In this document: piece by piece, positions 46,260 through 55,629 of the stretch
Position numbering within the stretch: position 1 is the first letter of the stretch
Layout of the letters: the number at the start of each line of letters is the position of its first letter
NCBI RefSeq assembly: GCF_000342165.1
Contig: NZ_AMRV01000001.1
Span: 372,001-436,000, forward strand
DNA length: 64,000 nucleotides
Direction of reading: 5' to 3'
DNA from: Pacificimonas flava
GTDB taxonomy: Bacteria; Pseudomonadota; Alphaproteobacteria; Sphingomonadales; Sphingomonadaceae
Position numbers and translations under genes: made by a program
The notes under the pieces: model-generated
Database searches by the model: none
What the model was told of the DNA's origin: nothing
What the model saw: only the letters and a program-made list of their open reading frames with translations

Positions 46260-47056
46260 TGCAACGAACCTATGATCTGCTGGCACTGCTGCTCCTGCTC
46301 GCTGTCTCGGGCGCCGCCCTGGCGCAGGCCCCGTTCGATGCGTTCGGGCGCGCCGGCATCGACGACCGTTTGGGAGCGCGCATTCCGCTGGACACGAGGG
46401 TGACCACCGCAGATGGCGAAAGCGTCACGCTTGCGGAGCTGACGGACGGAAAGCCGATCGTCTTCGCCCCGGTTCTGCACGACTGTCCCAATATCTGCGG
46501 CGTCACGCTTGGCGGCCTCCGGGCTGCCATCGCCAATCAGCAGTACCAGCCGGGCAAGGATTTCCAGATCGTCTCCTTCGGCATCGACCCGCGCGAAGGC
46601 CCGGCCGAGGCGGCGACCGAGATGAAAAAACTCTCTGAAACCGGCAACGGAAAACTGGTGAGTACGGACGCCTATCACGCCGTCACCGCCGATGCCGGGG
46701 CAATCCGCGCCGTTACCGATGCACTCGGTTACCGCTACGCCTTTGACAGCAGCATCAACCAGTTCGCCCATGTGGCCGCCGTCGCCGTGCTGACCAGCGA
46801 CGGACGCCTGGTGCGCTGGCTTTACGGTGTGGCGCCGCAACCGAACGATCTTCGCCTTGCGCTAACGGAGGCTGGCGAGGGCGCCATCGGCGATTTCGGT
46901 GATCAGCTGCTTTTGCTTTGCTATCATTACGATCCCACGACCGGCCGCTACAATTCACTGGTGCAGACGATGTTGAGGGTAGCGGGCGGGCTGACGGTCC
47001 TGGTGCTGGCGTTCTTCCTCGGCCGCGCCCTGTTGCGAACGCGGCGGACGGAATGA
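46259..47056 (+). CDS. SCO1/SenC-family copper chaperone for cytochrome oxidase
   Basis: A 265-residue thioredoxin-fold protein with an N-terminal signal (LLALLLLLAVSGAALAQAPF) and a C-terminal membrane helix near residue 240. The copper site is DCPNIC (near residue 77) plus the distal His in FAHVAAVAVL (near 168); GIDPREGP near 112 is a family motif. Sco proteins deliver copper to the CuA centre of CoxB, which is encoded next. ATG 46259 overlaps the previous stop by one base and the gene overlaps coxB by ATGA. The C-terminal anchor in addition to the signal is a little unusual. Confidence 0.88.
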   Translation: MQRTYDLLALLLLLAVSGAALAQAPFDAFGRAGIDDRLGARIPLDTRVTTADGESVTLAELTDGKPIVFAPVLHDCPNICGVTLGGLRAAIANQQYQPGKDFQIVSFGIDPREGPAEAATEMKKLSETGNGKLVSTDAYHAVTADAGAIRAVTDALGYRYAFDSSINQFAHVAAVAVLTSDGRLVRWLYGVAPQPNDLRLALTEAGEGAIGDFGDQLLLLCYHYDPTTGRYNSLVQTMLRVAGGLTVLVLAFFLGRALLRTRRTE

Positions 47057-48006
47057 GCTTCGTTACGCCTCTTTGGCCGCCACAGGCCTCCGCATATGCC
47101 GAACAGGTGGACCGGCTGTTCCTGGGGTTTAGCGCACTCACCGTGCTGCTCGTCCTGCCGGTCTTTATTCTGATCGGCATCTTCGCGCTGAAGTATCGCC
47201 GCGGCCGCGATGTGGACCGCACTCACCGAACGCGCGGTTCGGTGTGGCTAGAAACCTCCTGGGCGGCAGGTCCGTTTCTGCTCGTCCTCGGCTTTTTCGC
47301 CTGGGGCGTGGCACTCTACGTGGACGCACAGACGGAGCCGGTCGGCGCCCTGGAGATCAGCGGCACGGCCAAGCAATGGATGTGGAAGTTCAGCCATCAT
47401 CCGGGCGGTCAGCGCGAGATCAACGAACTTCATGTTCCCGCGGGTGAGCCGGTGAAGATCACGCTGACCTCGCAGGATGTCATTCACAGCCTGTACCTCC
47501 CTGCCCTGCGTCTGAAGCAGGACGTTCTGCCGGGACGATACACGACGCTCTCCTTCACCGCCGACAGACCTGGAACTTACGCATTGCGGTGCGCGGAATT
47601 CTGCGGCGCCAATCACGCGGTCATGGGCGGTCGCATCGTCGTGCAGACCCCGCGCGACTATGCGCAATGGTTGAGCCGGTCCGGCGCGGACAAGAGCCTC
47701 GCGGAGCGCGGCAAGCTGCTGTTTCGGCAATATGGTTGCAGCGGCTGCCACGGGCCCGCGTCCAGCGTGAAAGCACCCGATCTCGCCGGTCTCTACGGAC
47801 GTCCAGTATCTCTCGAAAGCGGTGAAACGATTATCGCGGACGATCAATATATTCGCGACAGCATCCTCTTTCCCCACCGGGCCATCGCGGCGGGTTATCC
47901 GCCCATCATGCCGACGTTTCGCAACGTCATCGAGGAAGAGGACCTCATCGCCCTGACGGCCTTCATACGGAATACGCGGGCCGAGGATTGGAGAGAAGAG
48001 GAATGA
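47053..48006 (+). CDS. coxB: Cytochrome c oxidase subunit II with fused cytochrome c (cluster 1, caa3 type)
   Basis: A 317-residue subunit II. Two N-terminal helices (about 25-50 and 70-90) are followed by the cupredoxin domain with [20 protein letters not shown] and the CuA site [12 protein letters not shown] (near residue 184). A fused cytochrome c domain follows with CSGCH near 234 and the Met-containing [19 protein letters not shown]. This makes the enzyme a caa3-type oxidase that can take electrons directly from ACIII. It overlaps both neighbours by ATGA. The 3' part is complete. Confidence 0.95.
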   Translation: MSFVTPLWPPQASAYAEQVDRLFLGFSALTVLLVLPVFILIGIFALKYRRGRDVDRTHRTRGSVWLETSWAAGPFLLVLGFFAWGVALYVDAQTEPVGALEISGTAKQWMWKFSHHPGGQREINELHVPAGEPVKITLTSQDVIHSLYLPALRLKQDVLPGRYTTLSFTADRPGTYALRCAEFCGANHAVMGGRIVVQTPRDYAQWLSRSGADKSLAERGKLLFRQYGCSGCHGPASSVKAPDLAGLYGRPVSLESGETIIADDQYIRDSILFPHRAIAAGYPPIMPTFRNVIEEEDLIALTAFIRNTRAEDWREEE

Positions 48007-49664
48007 GCGACGCTTCGCCGCTGCAGGAAAGCGCCGATCCACCCCCGCCCCGCGAGACGCCGGAGGAACAGGTCAGCTATCTGCGCGCTGGATACAGCCT
48101 GAAATCCTGGTTCTTCACGACCGATCACAAGCGCATCGCCATTCTTTACATGGTGGCGATCATGTTCTTCTTCGTCGTGGGCGGCGCGGCGGCGGTGCTC
48201 ATGCGGCTCGATCTGGCAACGCCCTCCGCCGACCTGCTGACGAGCGACGGTTACAACCGGGCGTTCACCATGCACGGCGTCATCATGGTCTGGTTCTTCC
48301 TGATCCCGTCCATCCCCACCACGTTCGGAAATTTCCTGATACCGCTGATGATCGGAGCGCGGGATCTCGCCTTTCCGCGCCTCAATCTTCTCAGCTGGTA
48401 CATCTACGTAATCGCCGGGTTCTTCACGCTCTATTCGCTTGTCGCGGGGGGAGTGGACACCGGCTGGACCTTCTACACGCCGCTCTCGACCATGTTTGCC
48501 AATGGTCACGTCATGGCGGCGCTCAGCGCGGTCTTCATCGTCGGCTTCTCGTCCATCCTGACGGGTCTGAACTTCATCGTGACCGTTCACAAGCTTCGGG
48601 CGCCGGGCATGACCTGGGGACGTCTGCCGCTGTTCATCTGGTCGCACTACGCAACGTCCCTGGTGCTGCTGCTGGCGACGCCGGTTCTGTCGATCACCCT
48701 GGTCCTGCTGGCGGCGGAACGGATGTTGGGGGTCGGCATTTTCGACCCGGCGCTCGGCGGCGATCCGCTACTCTACCAGCACCTCTTCTGGTTCTACAGC
48801 CATCCGGCCGTCTACATCATGTTGCTTCCTGCCATGGGGGTGGTCAGCGAACTGGTCGCCGCCGCTGCGCACAAGCAGGTCTTCGGCTACTGGTTCATCG
48901 CTTATTCCTCGATGGCTATAGCGGCACTCGGCTTCCTCGTCTGGGGGCACCACATGTTCGTTTCCGGCCAGTCGATGTACGCCAGCGCCATCTTCTCTCT
49001 GCTCTCCGTCGCAGTTGCCGTGCCCTCGGCCATAAAGGTCTACAACTGGACGGCCACCTTCTACAAAGGTTCGGTCTCCTTCGACCCTGCCTTCCTTTTT
49101 GCGATGTCCTTTATCGGCCTGTTCGTCATAGGCGGAATGACCGGACTGATGTTGGCGATGCTGGCGGTCGATGTGCACTTGCACGACACCTACTTCGTCG
49201 TCGCGCATTTCCACTATATCATGGTCGGCGGCACGGTCAGCGCCTTCTTCGGGGCTCTGCATTTCTGGTGGCCCAAGATCACCGGCCGTGACTATACCAA
49301 GATGTGGGGCGGTCTTACCGCTGTCCTCATCTTCGGCGGGTTCAACATGACCTTCTTCCCCCAATTTCTTCTCGGCTATCTTGGTATGCCGCGACGCTAT
49401 CATAGCTACGATCCCGAATTTCAGGTTCTTCATCTTCTTTCATCGGCAGGCGCGTCGATATTGGCGGTGGGCTATATGCTGCCGGTCTTTTATCTGGGAT
49501 GGTCGCTGCGGTGGGGAAAGCCCGCTGAAACCAACCCCTGGGGCGCGACCGGCCTCGAATGGACTGTTCCGTCTCCCCCTCCGAAGCATAATTTCGAGGA
49601 GGTGCCGGTCGTGGTGGAAGGCCCCTATCACTATCCTCTCAAACATCCGGCCAGCCGTGACTGA
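48003..49664 (+). CDS. coxA: Cytochrome c oxidase subunit I, A2-type (cluster 1)
   Basis: A 553-residue haem-copper oxidase core with 12 helices. Ligands: His91 (TMHG, haem a), His267 of SHPAVY with the cross-linked Tyr271, His316-His317 (WGHHMF, CuB), His402 and His404 (VAHFHYIM). In helix VI the usual GHPEVY glutamate is replaced by Ala (FYSHPAVY). This YS variant is the mark of A2-type oxidases, in which Tyr-Ser takes the place of the proton-channel Glu. It overlaps coxB and coxC. The subtype differs from the second oxidase in this window. Confidence 0.96.
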   Translation: MSDASPLQESADPPPPRETPEEQVSYLRAGYSLKSWFFTTDHKRIAILYMVAIMFFFVVGGAAAVLMRLDLATPSADLLTSDGYNRAFTMHGVIMVWFFLIPSIPTTFGNFLIPLMIGARDLAFPRLNLLSWYIYVIAGFFTLYSLVAGGVDTGWTFYTPLSTMFANGHVMAALSAVFIVGFSSILTGLNFIVTVHKLRAPGMTWGRLPLFIWSHYATSLVLLLATPVLSITLVLLAAERMLGVGIFDPALGGDPLLYQHLFWFYSHPAVYIMLLPAMGVVSELVAAAAHKQVFGYWFIAYSSMAIAALGFLVWGHHMFVSGQSMYASAIFSLLSVAVAVPSAIKVYNWTATFYKGSVSFDPAFLFAMSFIGLFVIGGMTGLMLAMLAVDVHLHDTYFVVAHFHYIMVGGTVSAFFGALHFWWPKITGRDYTKMWGGLTAVLIFGGFNMTFFPQFLLGYLGMPRRYHSYDPEFQVLHLLSSAGASILAVGYMLPVFYLGWSLRWGKPAETNPWGATGLEWTVPSPPPKHNFEEVPVVVEGPYHYPLKHPASRD

Positions 49665-50292
49665 CGAGGTTCGTCTGCGAAACCCGTATCATCAGGCGGC
49701 GCAGCAGCGCAGTGCCGACCTGATGGGCATGTATCTCTTCCTGGCCAGTGAAATCATGCTGTTCGGCGGGCTGCTTGCGGCGGTCCTTGCCCTGCGCATC
49801 GAACATCCGCACGCCGTCAGCAGCGCAGCGCAGCATCTGAAGATCTGGCTGGGCACCGCCAACACGGTCATTCTCCTGACATCGAGCCTGGCGGTCGCGG
49901 TCGCTGTGGCCGCAGCGCGGTTTGGGCGTGCCGCCCTTTCCGCGACCCTGTTCGCTGCCGCGGGCATGCTGGGCGTGATCTTCCTCGGCATCAAGGCGCT
50001 GGAATATCAGAAGGAGTACAGCGAAGGACTGATGCCGTTCCTCGGCAATGCAAGGCCGCTCAAGGACAATGCCGAGTTTCTGTTCCTGAACCTTTATTAT
50101 GTCGCGACGGGGCTGCACGCCCTTCACATGACCATCGGCATTGCCGCCATATGGACTGCTGCCTGGCGCATTTTTCGGCGGCACATCCCCGTGCCCGGAC
50201 GCGCCATTGCTGCTGAAGTCACGGGTCTCTACTGGCACTTCGTCGATGTCGTTTGGGTGTTCCTGTTTCCCGTCTTCTATCTGGCCAGATAG
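49657..50292 (+). CDS. coxC: Cytochrome c oxidase subunit III (cluster 1)
   Basis: A 211-residue membrane subunit with five helices. [19 protein letters not shown] (near residue 24), the [21 protein letters not shown] segment (near 146) and [19 protein letters not shown] at the C-terminus are diagnostic of subunit III. The GTG start at 49657 lies 8 bp inside the coxA end, matching the overlapping style of the operon; the open frame further upstream is only a shadow of coxA. It is followed 6 bp later by the small subunit IV gene. Confidence 0.93.
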   Translation: MTDEVRLRNPYHQAAQQRSADLMGMYLFLASEIMLFGGLLAAVLALRIEHPHAVSSAAQHLKIWLGTANTVILLTSSLAVAVAVAAARFGRAALSATLFAAAGMLGVIFLGIKALEYQKEYSEGLMPFLGNARPLKDNAEFLFLNLYYVATGLHALHMTIGIAAIWTAAWRIFRRHIPVPGRAIAAEVTGLYWHFVDVVWVFLFPVFYLAR

Positions 50293-50298
50293 CAAGCC

Positions 50299-50568
50299 AT
50301 GTCTGCACAGATACGTACCTTCGCCCTCGTATGGCTGGCCCTGATCCTGCTCCTTGCGATGACCGTTGCCGCGGCCTTTCTACCACTGGGGCCAGCGAAG
50401 CCGTTCGTCAGCATCGCTATCGCCATCGCCAAGGCATCGCTGATTTTCTGGTTCTTCATGCACCTGAGGGAAGATACCGGTCTGCTGCGACTGGCGGCCG
50501 TCGGAGGGGCATTGTGGCTGCTGATCCTGCTCCTCCTCATGAGCAGCGATCTCCTTACCCGAACTTGA
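50299..50568 (+). CDS. coxD: Cytochrome c oxidase subunit IV (prokaryotic type, cluster 1)
   Basis: An 89-residue membrane protein with three helices: LVWLALILLLAMTVAAAF, PFVSIAIAIAKASLIFWFFM and LRLAAVGGALWLLILLLLMS. The AIAIAKASLIFWFFMHL motif is typical of the small subunit IV (CtaF/CyoD-like) that stabilises the oxidase. It is the last gene of the first ACIII-oxidase operon; the next gene is on the other strand and ends 21 bp away. Confidence 0.88.
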   Translation: MSAQIRTFALVWLALILLLAMTVAAAFLPLGPAKPFVSIAIAIAKASLIFWFFMHLREDTGLLRLAAVGGALWLLILLLLMSSDLLTRT

Positions 50569-50589
50569 GATTGCAACGTCCCAAGCCCC

Positions 50590-52383
50590 TCAATCCTTGT
50601 TCCCGCCGGGCAGGACGTTGCCGAACATCTGCCGCGCCGTGTCCTTCACGACCTCGGCTGCATTGTCGTCGCCCTTGACCATGGAGAACATGAAGTTCCT
50701 GGCCTGCTCCAGCTTGATGTGCGGCGGCAGCGGGGCCACGTTCGGATCCGATTTCACCTCCAGCACCGTCGGCACCTTCGCGGAGAGGGCGCGGTCCCAC
50801 GCGTCAACGACATCTTCGGCCTTGTCGACATAGATGCCCTCCAGCCCGATCATCTGGGCGAACTTGTGGTACGGAACGTCGGGAATCGTCTGCGTCGCCT
50901 CGAATTTCGGATTTCCCTCCATCACGCGCTGTTCCCAGGTCACCTGGTTCAGATCCTCATTGTTCAGCACCATGACCACCAGGCGCGGATCGCTCCATGA
51001 CCGCCAGTATTTCGAGATGGTGATCAGTTCGGCCATGTTGTTCATTTGCATGGCGCCGTCGCCGACCAGGGCGACGACCGGGCGGTCCGGATAGGCGAAC
51101 TTCGCCGCGATGGCGTAGGGAACGCCCGCTCCCATCGAGGCGAGACCGCCAGACAGCGACGCTCGCATGCCCGCTCTCAGCTTTACGTCGCGGGCGTACC
51201 AGTTCGCTCCGGAACCGCTGTCACAGGTCACCATGGCGTTTTCCGGCAGGCGCGGAGACAATTCCCAGAACACCCGCTGCGGATTGACCGGATCGGCGCC
51301 GGCCATGGCCCGCTTTTCGAGGGTCTGCCACCAATCCTCATTCCACTCGCCGATCTTCTTCCGCCAGGCGCTGTCCGTCTTCGGCTTCAGGAGCGGTTTC
51401 AAAGCCGCAAGCGTCGCCCCGACATCGCCCGTCAGGTTGACCTCCATCGGGTAGCGGATCGAGAGCATGCCGGGATCAAGATCCACCTGGACGCCGCGGG
51501 CGCTGCCCTCCTTCGGCAGGAACTCCGAATAGGGAAAGCCGGAGCCGAGCATCAAAAGCGTATCGCACTCCTGCATCAGCTTCCAGCTCGGCTCCGTCCC
51601 GAGAAGACCGATGGAGCCGGTGACCCAAAGAAGGTCGTCGGGAAGCACATCCTTGCCGAGGAGCGCCTTCGCGCAGCCCGCGCCGAGCGTATCGGCCACG
51701 GCCTCGACCTCTTCCGCCGCACCGCCCGCGCCGGCGCCCACGAGCATGGCGACACGCTCTCCGGCGTTCAGGACCTCGGCGGCGCGCTGAAGGTCGGCGT
51801 CGGCAGGGGCGACGTTCGGCGCAGACCAGCCGATTCCGGAAAAGACGGAGCCGTGCGCACGCGGCGGCTCCTCCATGTCCATTTCCTGCAGATCGTTCGG
51901 AAAGATCAGCGCGGTGACCCGCCGCTGGCCCAGGGCGATACGAACCGCCCTATCGGTCAGGTGCCGGACCTGAGAGGGGACCGAGGCCTGCGCCACGAAT
52001 GCGCCGGCCACGTCCTTGAACATCGAAACGAGGTCGAGTTCCTGCTGATAATGCGCGCCAACGGCGGTCCGCGCCTGCTGACCGGCAATGGCAAGGACAG
52101 GCATGTGATCCAGCCGCGCGTCATAAAGGCCCGTCAGCAGATGCGCCGCTCCTGGTCCCGACGTGGCAAGGCAGACACCAAGTTCGCCCGTGAACTTGGC
52201 GTGCGCAGAGGCCATGAACGCGGCCATCTCCTCGTGCCGAACCTGCACAAACTCGAACATGTCGCCGGTTCTCTGCAACGCTCCGAGCAGACCGTTGATG
52301 CCGTCGCCAGGATAGCCGAAGATCCGCCGCACCCCCCAGTCATGCAACCGTTTCCAGAAGAAGTCGCCCACGGTTTGACTCAT
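50590..52383 (-). CDS. Thiamine-diphosphate enzyme of the pyruvate oxidase / acetolactate synthase family
   Basis: A 597-residue ThDP enzyme. The N-terminal domain has GDGINGLLGALQ (near 27), the activating Glu in QVRHEEMAAFMASAHAKFTG (near 47) and TSGPGAAHLLTGLYDA. The C-terminal ThDP site is VGDGAMQMNNMAEL (near 442) with the following LNNEDLNQVTWEQ. The layout resembles PoxB-type pyruvate:quinone oxidoreductases, but the C-terminal membrane-binding tail of PoxB is not evident, so this is not certain. An EcfG-like promoter lies upstream, which fits stationary-phase or stress use, as for E. coli PoxB. Confidence 0.85.
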   Translation of the reverse strand: MSQTVGDFFWKRLHDWGVRRIFGYPGDGINGLLGALQRTGDMFEFVQVRHEEMAAFMASAHAKFTGELGVCLATSGPGAAHLLTGLYDARLDHMPVLAIAGQQARTAVGAHYQQELDLVSMFKDVAGAFVAQASVPSQVRHLTDRAVRIALGQRRVTALIFPNDLQEMDMEEPPRAHGSVFSGIGWSAPNVAPADADLQRAAEVLNAGERVAMLVGAGAGGAAEEVEAVADTLGAGCAKALLGKDVLPDDLLWVTGSIGLLGTEPSWKLMQECDTLLMLGSGFPYSEFLPKEGSARGVQVDLDPGMLSIRYPMEVNLTGDVGATLAALKPLLKPKTDSAWRKKIGEWNEDWWQTLEKRAMAGADPVNPQRVFWELSPRLPENAMVTCDSGSGANWYARDVKLRAGMRASLSGGLASMGAGVPYAIAAKFAYPDRPVVALVGDGAMQMNNMAELITISKYWRSWSDPRLVVMVLNNEDLNQVTWEQRVMEGNPKFEATQTIPDVPYHKFAQMIGLEGIYVDKAEDVVDAWDRALSAKVPTVLEVKSDPNVAPLPPHIKLEQARNFMFSMVKGDDNAAEVVKDTARQMFGNVLPGGNKD

Positions 52384-52417
52384 ATTCAGGTCCTCGATTT
52401 GCTGGCTGTATCAGAGG

Positions 52418-52442
52418 AACCGCTCGGGGTTTTGCCTGTTCC
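52418..52442 (-). promoter_or_regulatory. EcfG-type promoter for the ThDP enzyme
   Basis: On the minus strand GGAAC (52442-52438), 16 bases, then GGTT (52421-52418): the GGAAC-N16-xGTT layout of sigma-EcfG. It ends 34 bp upstream of the ThDP gene start. The element is nearly symmetric: GGAAC-N17-GTT can also be read on the plus strand, where no gene follows. Confidence 0.55.
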
Positions 52443-52545
52443 GAAAAGCATGATGGCAGGCCTGGAATCCAAGGGAAGCCGCCGGCACCGCCGAGGAGGC
52501 GCATAGGCTGGGCGTGCGGTTACGCAGCCCGATTATCTCTCCGGA

Positions 52546-53040
52546 TCATGTCTCATTTTTTCCATAGCATTGGACGTAGCCGCGATAGCCGATCTCATCC
52601 TTTGCTTCTGGCGGAACGACGATCATTTCCATCTGCGGAAGGCCTGCATTGCCCGCCCCGCTTGCCGGCCTCAGGACGACGAGGAGACCGCCGTCGAAAA
52701 AGCGGTTCTCTCCCTGCCGCGGCAGTTCGATCAGCCTTCCGTTCAGCTTGATGACGCCGCCGCCATTCGGTTCGTAGAGGAAGGAGGGGAACGCCACTTC
52801 GGTCAGTTTGACGGCGCAGCGTTCGTTGCGTCCGCCGACGGCAGCGATATCGGCGGGCGACATGGTCTCGGGCTTGATGAGAGCAACCGCGATGCCCCGC
52901 AGCGCATCGGCAGCGTTTTCGATGGGCGCAGCCGGGGCCGCCGGCTCCAGTTCAGCCTCGCGGTCGTTGCCGATGGCGGTGTTCTGATTACACGCCGCAA
53001 GCGCCAGCGTCGCTGCGATCAAAAGAATTGAGAGCTTCAT
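52546..53040 (-). CDS. Lipoprotein of unknown function
   Basis: A 164-residue protein with signal MKLSILLIAATLALAAC and lipidation at Cys17. A short Ala/Pro/Glu-rich linker precedes a globular part with GRNERCAVKLTEVAFPSFLYEP (near residue 70) and a C-terminal IGYRGYVQCYG. The two cysteines in the mature part (near 75 and 158) might form a disulfide. No known domain is recognised. Its start overlaps the stop of the DUF305 gene by ATGA, so the two are co-expressed. Confidence 0.82.
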   Translation of the reverse strand: MKLSILLIAATLALAACNQNTAIGNDREAELEPAAPAAPIENAADALRGIAVALIKPETMSPADIAAVGGRNERCAVKLTEVAFPSFLYEPNGGGVIKLNGRLIELPRQGENRFFDGGLLVVLRPASGAGNAGLPQMEMIVVPPEAKDEIGYRGYVQCYGKNET

Positions 53041-53564
53041 TTCTCGGTCGCTTCCGGCAGGCGCTCGGTGGTCCGTACGCCGTTCTCCTCGATGTCGGCG
53101 ATCAGATACTTCATCTGGGCGATCTCCCGCCGCTGGGCCAGGATAATGTCATGCGCCAGCTTACGCGTGCGCGGGTCGCGGATATGCGCCCGCTCGCTCG
53201 TCATGATCGCGATCGAATGGTGGGGGATCATCGCCGACATATATTCAACGTCGTTGATCGTCGTCTGGCTTCGCACCAGCCAAAGCGCAACAGCGAAGAC
53301 CAGTGCGGCAACACCAAGGATGATGAAATTCTTTTTCCGGTCCTTGTACATGCCCCACATGAAGAGGAGCATGACGACCATCATCATCGCGCCCATCACG
53401 AACATCATCCAAAAGCGCGTCTCGCTCCAGAATATGTGATCCGCGTCATAGGTGTTGGCATACATAAGGAAGAACATGATGACCGTGGAGGTCGCGACCA
53501 TTGCCATGAACCGCCAATAGTTTCCGCCACCGCCGCCAGAGGATTTCTCGTCATGCTCCTCCAC
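53037..53564 (-). CDS. DUF305-family membrane protein
   Basis: A 175-residue protein with three to four membrane helices in its first 100 residues, including a Met-rich stretch RFWMMFVMGAMMMVVMLLFMWGMY (start near residue 50) that could bind copper. The C-terminal domain is DUF305: MSAMIPHHSIAIMTSERAHI (near 109) and AHDIILAQRREIAQMKYLI, with the paired His typical of this ferritin-like helical fold. DUF305 genes often lie near copper-handling and oxidase genes, as here. It overlaps the downstream lipoprotein gene by ATGA. Confidence 0.9.
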   Translation of the reverse strand: MEEHDEKSSGGGGGNYWRFMAMVATSTVIMFFLMYANTYDADHIFWSETRFWMMFVMGAMMMVVMLLFMWGMYKDRKKNFIILGVAALVFAVALWLVRSQTTINDVEYMSAMIPHHSIAIMTSERAHIRDPRTRKLAHDIILAQRREIAQMKYLIADIEENGVRTTERLPEATEK

Positions 53565-53819
53565 TGGTCTGCCCTCCCTTCGGCCTGCTCACATGCATAT
53601 CCTGCGCTCGTCACCCTGCGGCACTGAAACCCCAGCGATGTTCGCGGCGCAATGGTTCCCCTGAGCCACGACGGAACGTCGCGTTGAAACCGCTGGGCGA
53701 CCGAGCGCGAGAACGCAGCCCGCACCCCTTGCCAGCGTTGGAAGTTATCGATCGAACGGGAGCTTACACGCCCCCGGAAGGTTCGAAGGGGAAGCCAATC
53801 CCCGGCGCGAAAGAAATAT

Positions 53820-54461
53820 ATGCCGATTGCGACCAATCCCGAATGGCAGCAGCTTGCGCTCTACGCCGCAGGCGGCGCATTGCTCCTGATCCTGATCTTC
53901 AACATTCCCTATGTCGGGCGCGTCGTTCGATCGCTCTTTTCCTTCGCGTTGCTTGCCTTGTGCCTGTTCCTGCTGCTCCAGCAGGCGCCCTTCGATCCCA
54001 ATCTTTCCCGGCTGACCTCATGGCTTGGCCTTCACGGCCAGCAGGTCAACGGAGAAACCGTGCGCATCTCCATGGCGCGCGACGGGCATTTCTGGGCGAA
54101 CGTCTCGATCAACGGGACCGAGCGGCGCATGTTGATCGACAGCGGCGCGACGGTCACCGCACTTTCCCAAGAGACGGCGGACCTGGCGGGCGTGGACTAC
54201 GGTGAGGGCCTGCTGCCGGTCATGATGCGCACCGCGGCAGGCACGGTGCAGGCGCAGACCGGCACTGTGGAAACCCTGGGCATCGGCGGCATCGAGGCCC
54301 GTGATCTCAAGGTCGTCATTTCACCTGCACTCGGCACCATGGACGTGCTGGGCATGAACTTTCTGTCACAACTCGCCTCTTGGCGCGTAGAGGGTCAGAC
54401 ACTGATACTGGAGCCCGAGGAGGGGACGGTTCCCGCTGCGGAAGGGGACGCAGAGGGCTGA
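53820..54461 (+). CDS. Retropepsin-like aspartic protease (TIGR02281-type), membrane-anchored
   Basis: A 213-residue protein. Two membrane helices (about 10-28 and 35-53) are followed by an extracytoplasmic retropepsin domain: ARDGHFWANVSINGTERRML (near residue 85), the catalytic LIDSGATVTALS with Asp105, and the hydrophobic VLGMNFLSQLASWRVEGQTL near the end. As a single-lobe protease it would act as a homodimer. Members are common in sphingomonads and their targets are unknown. AAGAAATAT lies just upstream of ATG 53820; no neighbour shares its strand closely. Confidence 0.87.
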   Translation: MPIATNPEWQQLALYAAGGALLLILIFNIPYVGRVVRSLFSFALLALCLFLLLQQAPFDPNLSRLTSWLGLHGQQVNGETVRISMARDGHFWANVSINGTERRMLIDSGATVTALSQETADLAGVDYGEGLLPVMMRTAAGTVQAQTGTVETLGIGGIEARDLKVVISPALGTMDVLGMNFLSQLASWRVEGQTLILEPEEGTVPAAEGDAEG

Positions 54462-54649
54462 AACGGCGCTCGCCCATGGCAAGTCATGCGGCAGATGAGG
54501 ATCGATGTCCGGTCGATGTCGCGAGGGACGTTCCCGGCGACATAGCCGCTGTCTTTCGGTGTCGCGGGTCGCACGAAATCCGGGCCGGCTGTACAGGCCG
54601 AGAACAGCGTCATCAGAGATACCGATGCAACACGCGCGGAAACCATCAT
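54395..54649 (-). pseudogene. 5' remnant of a NodT/OprM-type efflux outer-membrane lipoprotein gene
   Basis: A minus-strand frame with GGAGG before its ATG starts MMVSARVASVSLMTLFSAC, then TAGPDFVRPATPKDSGYVAG. This is the lipoprotein signal and the xGPDFxRPxxP start typical of RND efflux outer-membrane factors, which are normally about 450-500 residues. After about 45 codons the similarity ends and the frame runs into the antisense 3' end of the retropepsin gene. No pump or adaptor genes are nearby. It is probably the stump of a deleted efflux operon. Confidence 0.6.
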
Positions 54650-54795
54650 GCCTCCGGCCTAACGAGCAGTGCACGGCAGGTCATCAGCAGCTACGCGCGA
54701 TCGACCGTGGATGCGCGGCCGGTGGACAAACCTTCCAGGTCGCCGCCGCTTCAACAGACGCAGCTTCGGGCGGACGAAAGGGGGCGAGGGTGATT

Positions 54796-55515
54796 TCAGC
54801 TCGAGGCAAACGCGAACATCCCTACGAAGCCTGCCGCAAAAGCCGCTGTTGAATAGCGCCGCGGCGGCCGCGGCCGGTCGCCTTCCGGCAGAACGTCCTC
54901 CACGGTCGCCAGCAGCAGAAATCCTGCCATGAGCGTGAGCGCAGCGGCCTGTATCGCCTCGCTTGCTCCCCTCAGCGTGATGAATCCCACAGCGGCAGCA
55001 AGTGGCGCGATCAGCGGGATGACGCCGATCAGCAGGAGCCGGCGGCTTCGCGGCAACTCTCTTCGGCGCAAGTTTGCGATGGCTGCGAAGCCTCCTGGCA
55101 TATTGCCGAGAATTTGGCTGACAGCCAAAATCAGACCGAGGCGCGAGGCGACAGCCGAACCCGCCCCCGTCATCAGGCCATCGCCGGCGAGATCGGCCGC
55201 AACCGTTGCCGCAACCATCAGGCCAGCCGCTTTTCCCTGCCGTTCCGAACGTCCGCCGCCAAATCCGCGCGCAAGCAGGAACGCCGCGAGCATACCGCAG
55301 GCGAGCAGAAGCGCGCTTACGGCAACCTCTCCCCCGACGAGGATACGCGGGATGAGTGCAATGGCGACAACGCCGATGGCGACGCCGGCGGCGGCATGAA
55401 GCGCGGTGCCGACGAACCAGTCGGGCGGACGGCTGCATTCGGCGATTACGCCGCCGATCATCGTTCCCGCAGCGGGAAGCAGCGCCAGCGCGACAATCGG
55501 GATCAGGTCTTGCAA
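54796..55515 (-). CDS. ZIP-family metal transporter-like membrane protein
   Basis: A 239-residue integral membrane protein with about eight helices. LIPIVALALLPAAGTMIGGVIAE is the ZIP-type first helix and LHAAAGVAIGVVAIALIPRIL the second, with the family's His-Ala-Ala-Ala-Gly. AATVAADLAGDGLMTGAGSA (near residue 103) sits where ZIPs have the His-rich metal site; here Asp residues replace the usual His, so zinc transport is uncertain. TTG 55515 is chosen because AAGGA lies upstream and the first helix follows directly; an open frame further upstream looks non-coding. It is divergent from ctaG. Confidence 0.72.
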   Translation of the reverse strand: MQDLIPIVALALLPAAGTMIGGVIAECSRPPDWFVGTALHAAAGVAIGVVAIALIPRILVGGEVAVSALLLACGMLAAFLLARGFGGGRSERQGKAAGLMVAATVAADLAGDGLMTGAGSAVASRLGLILAVSQILGNMPGGFAAIANLRRRELPRSRRLLLIGVIPLIAPLAAAVGFITLRGASEAIQAAALTLMAGFLLLATVEDVLPEGDRPRPPRRYSTAAFAAGFVGMFAFASS

Positions 55516-55629
55516 CTGAACAATCCTTGTAGAGTTGGCAGAAGATCGGGTCGAAGACGCATTCCTCGAAGAACCCGACGCAGCGTTCCTCGCTTGTGCA
55601 ACGACATGGGAGTAGGGAAAGGTTCGCAC

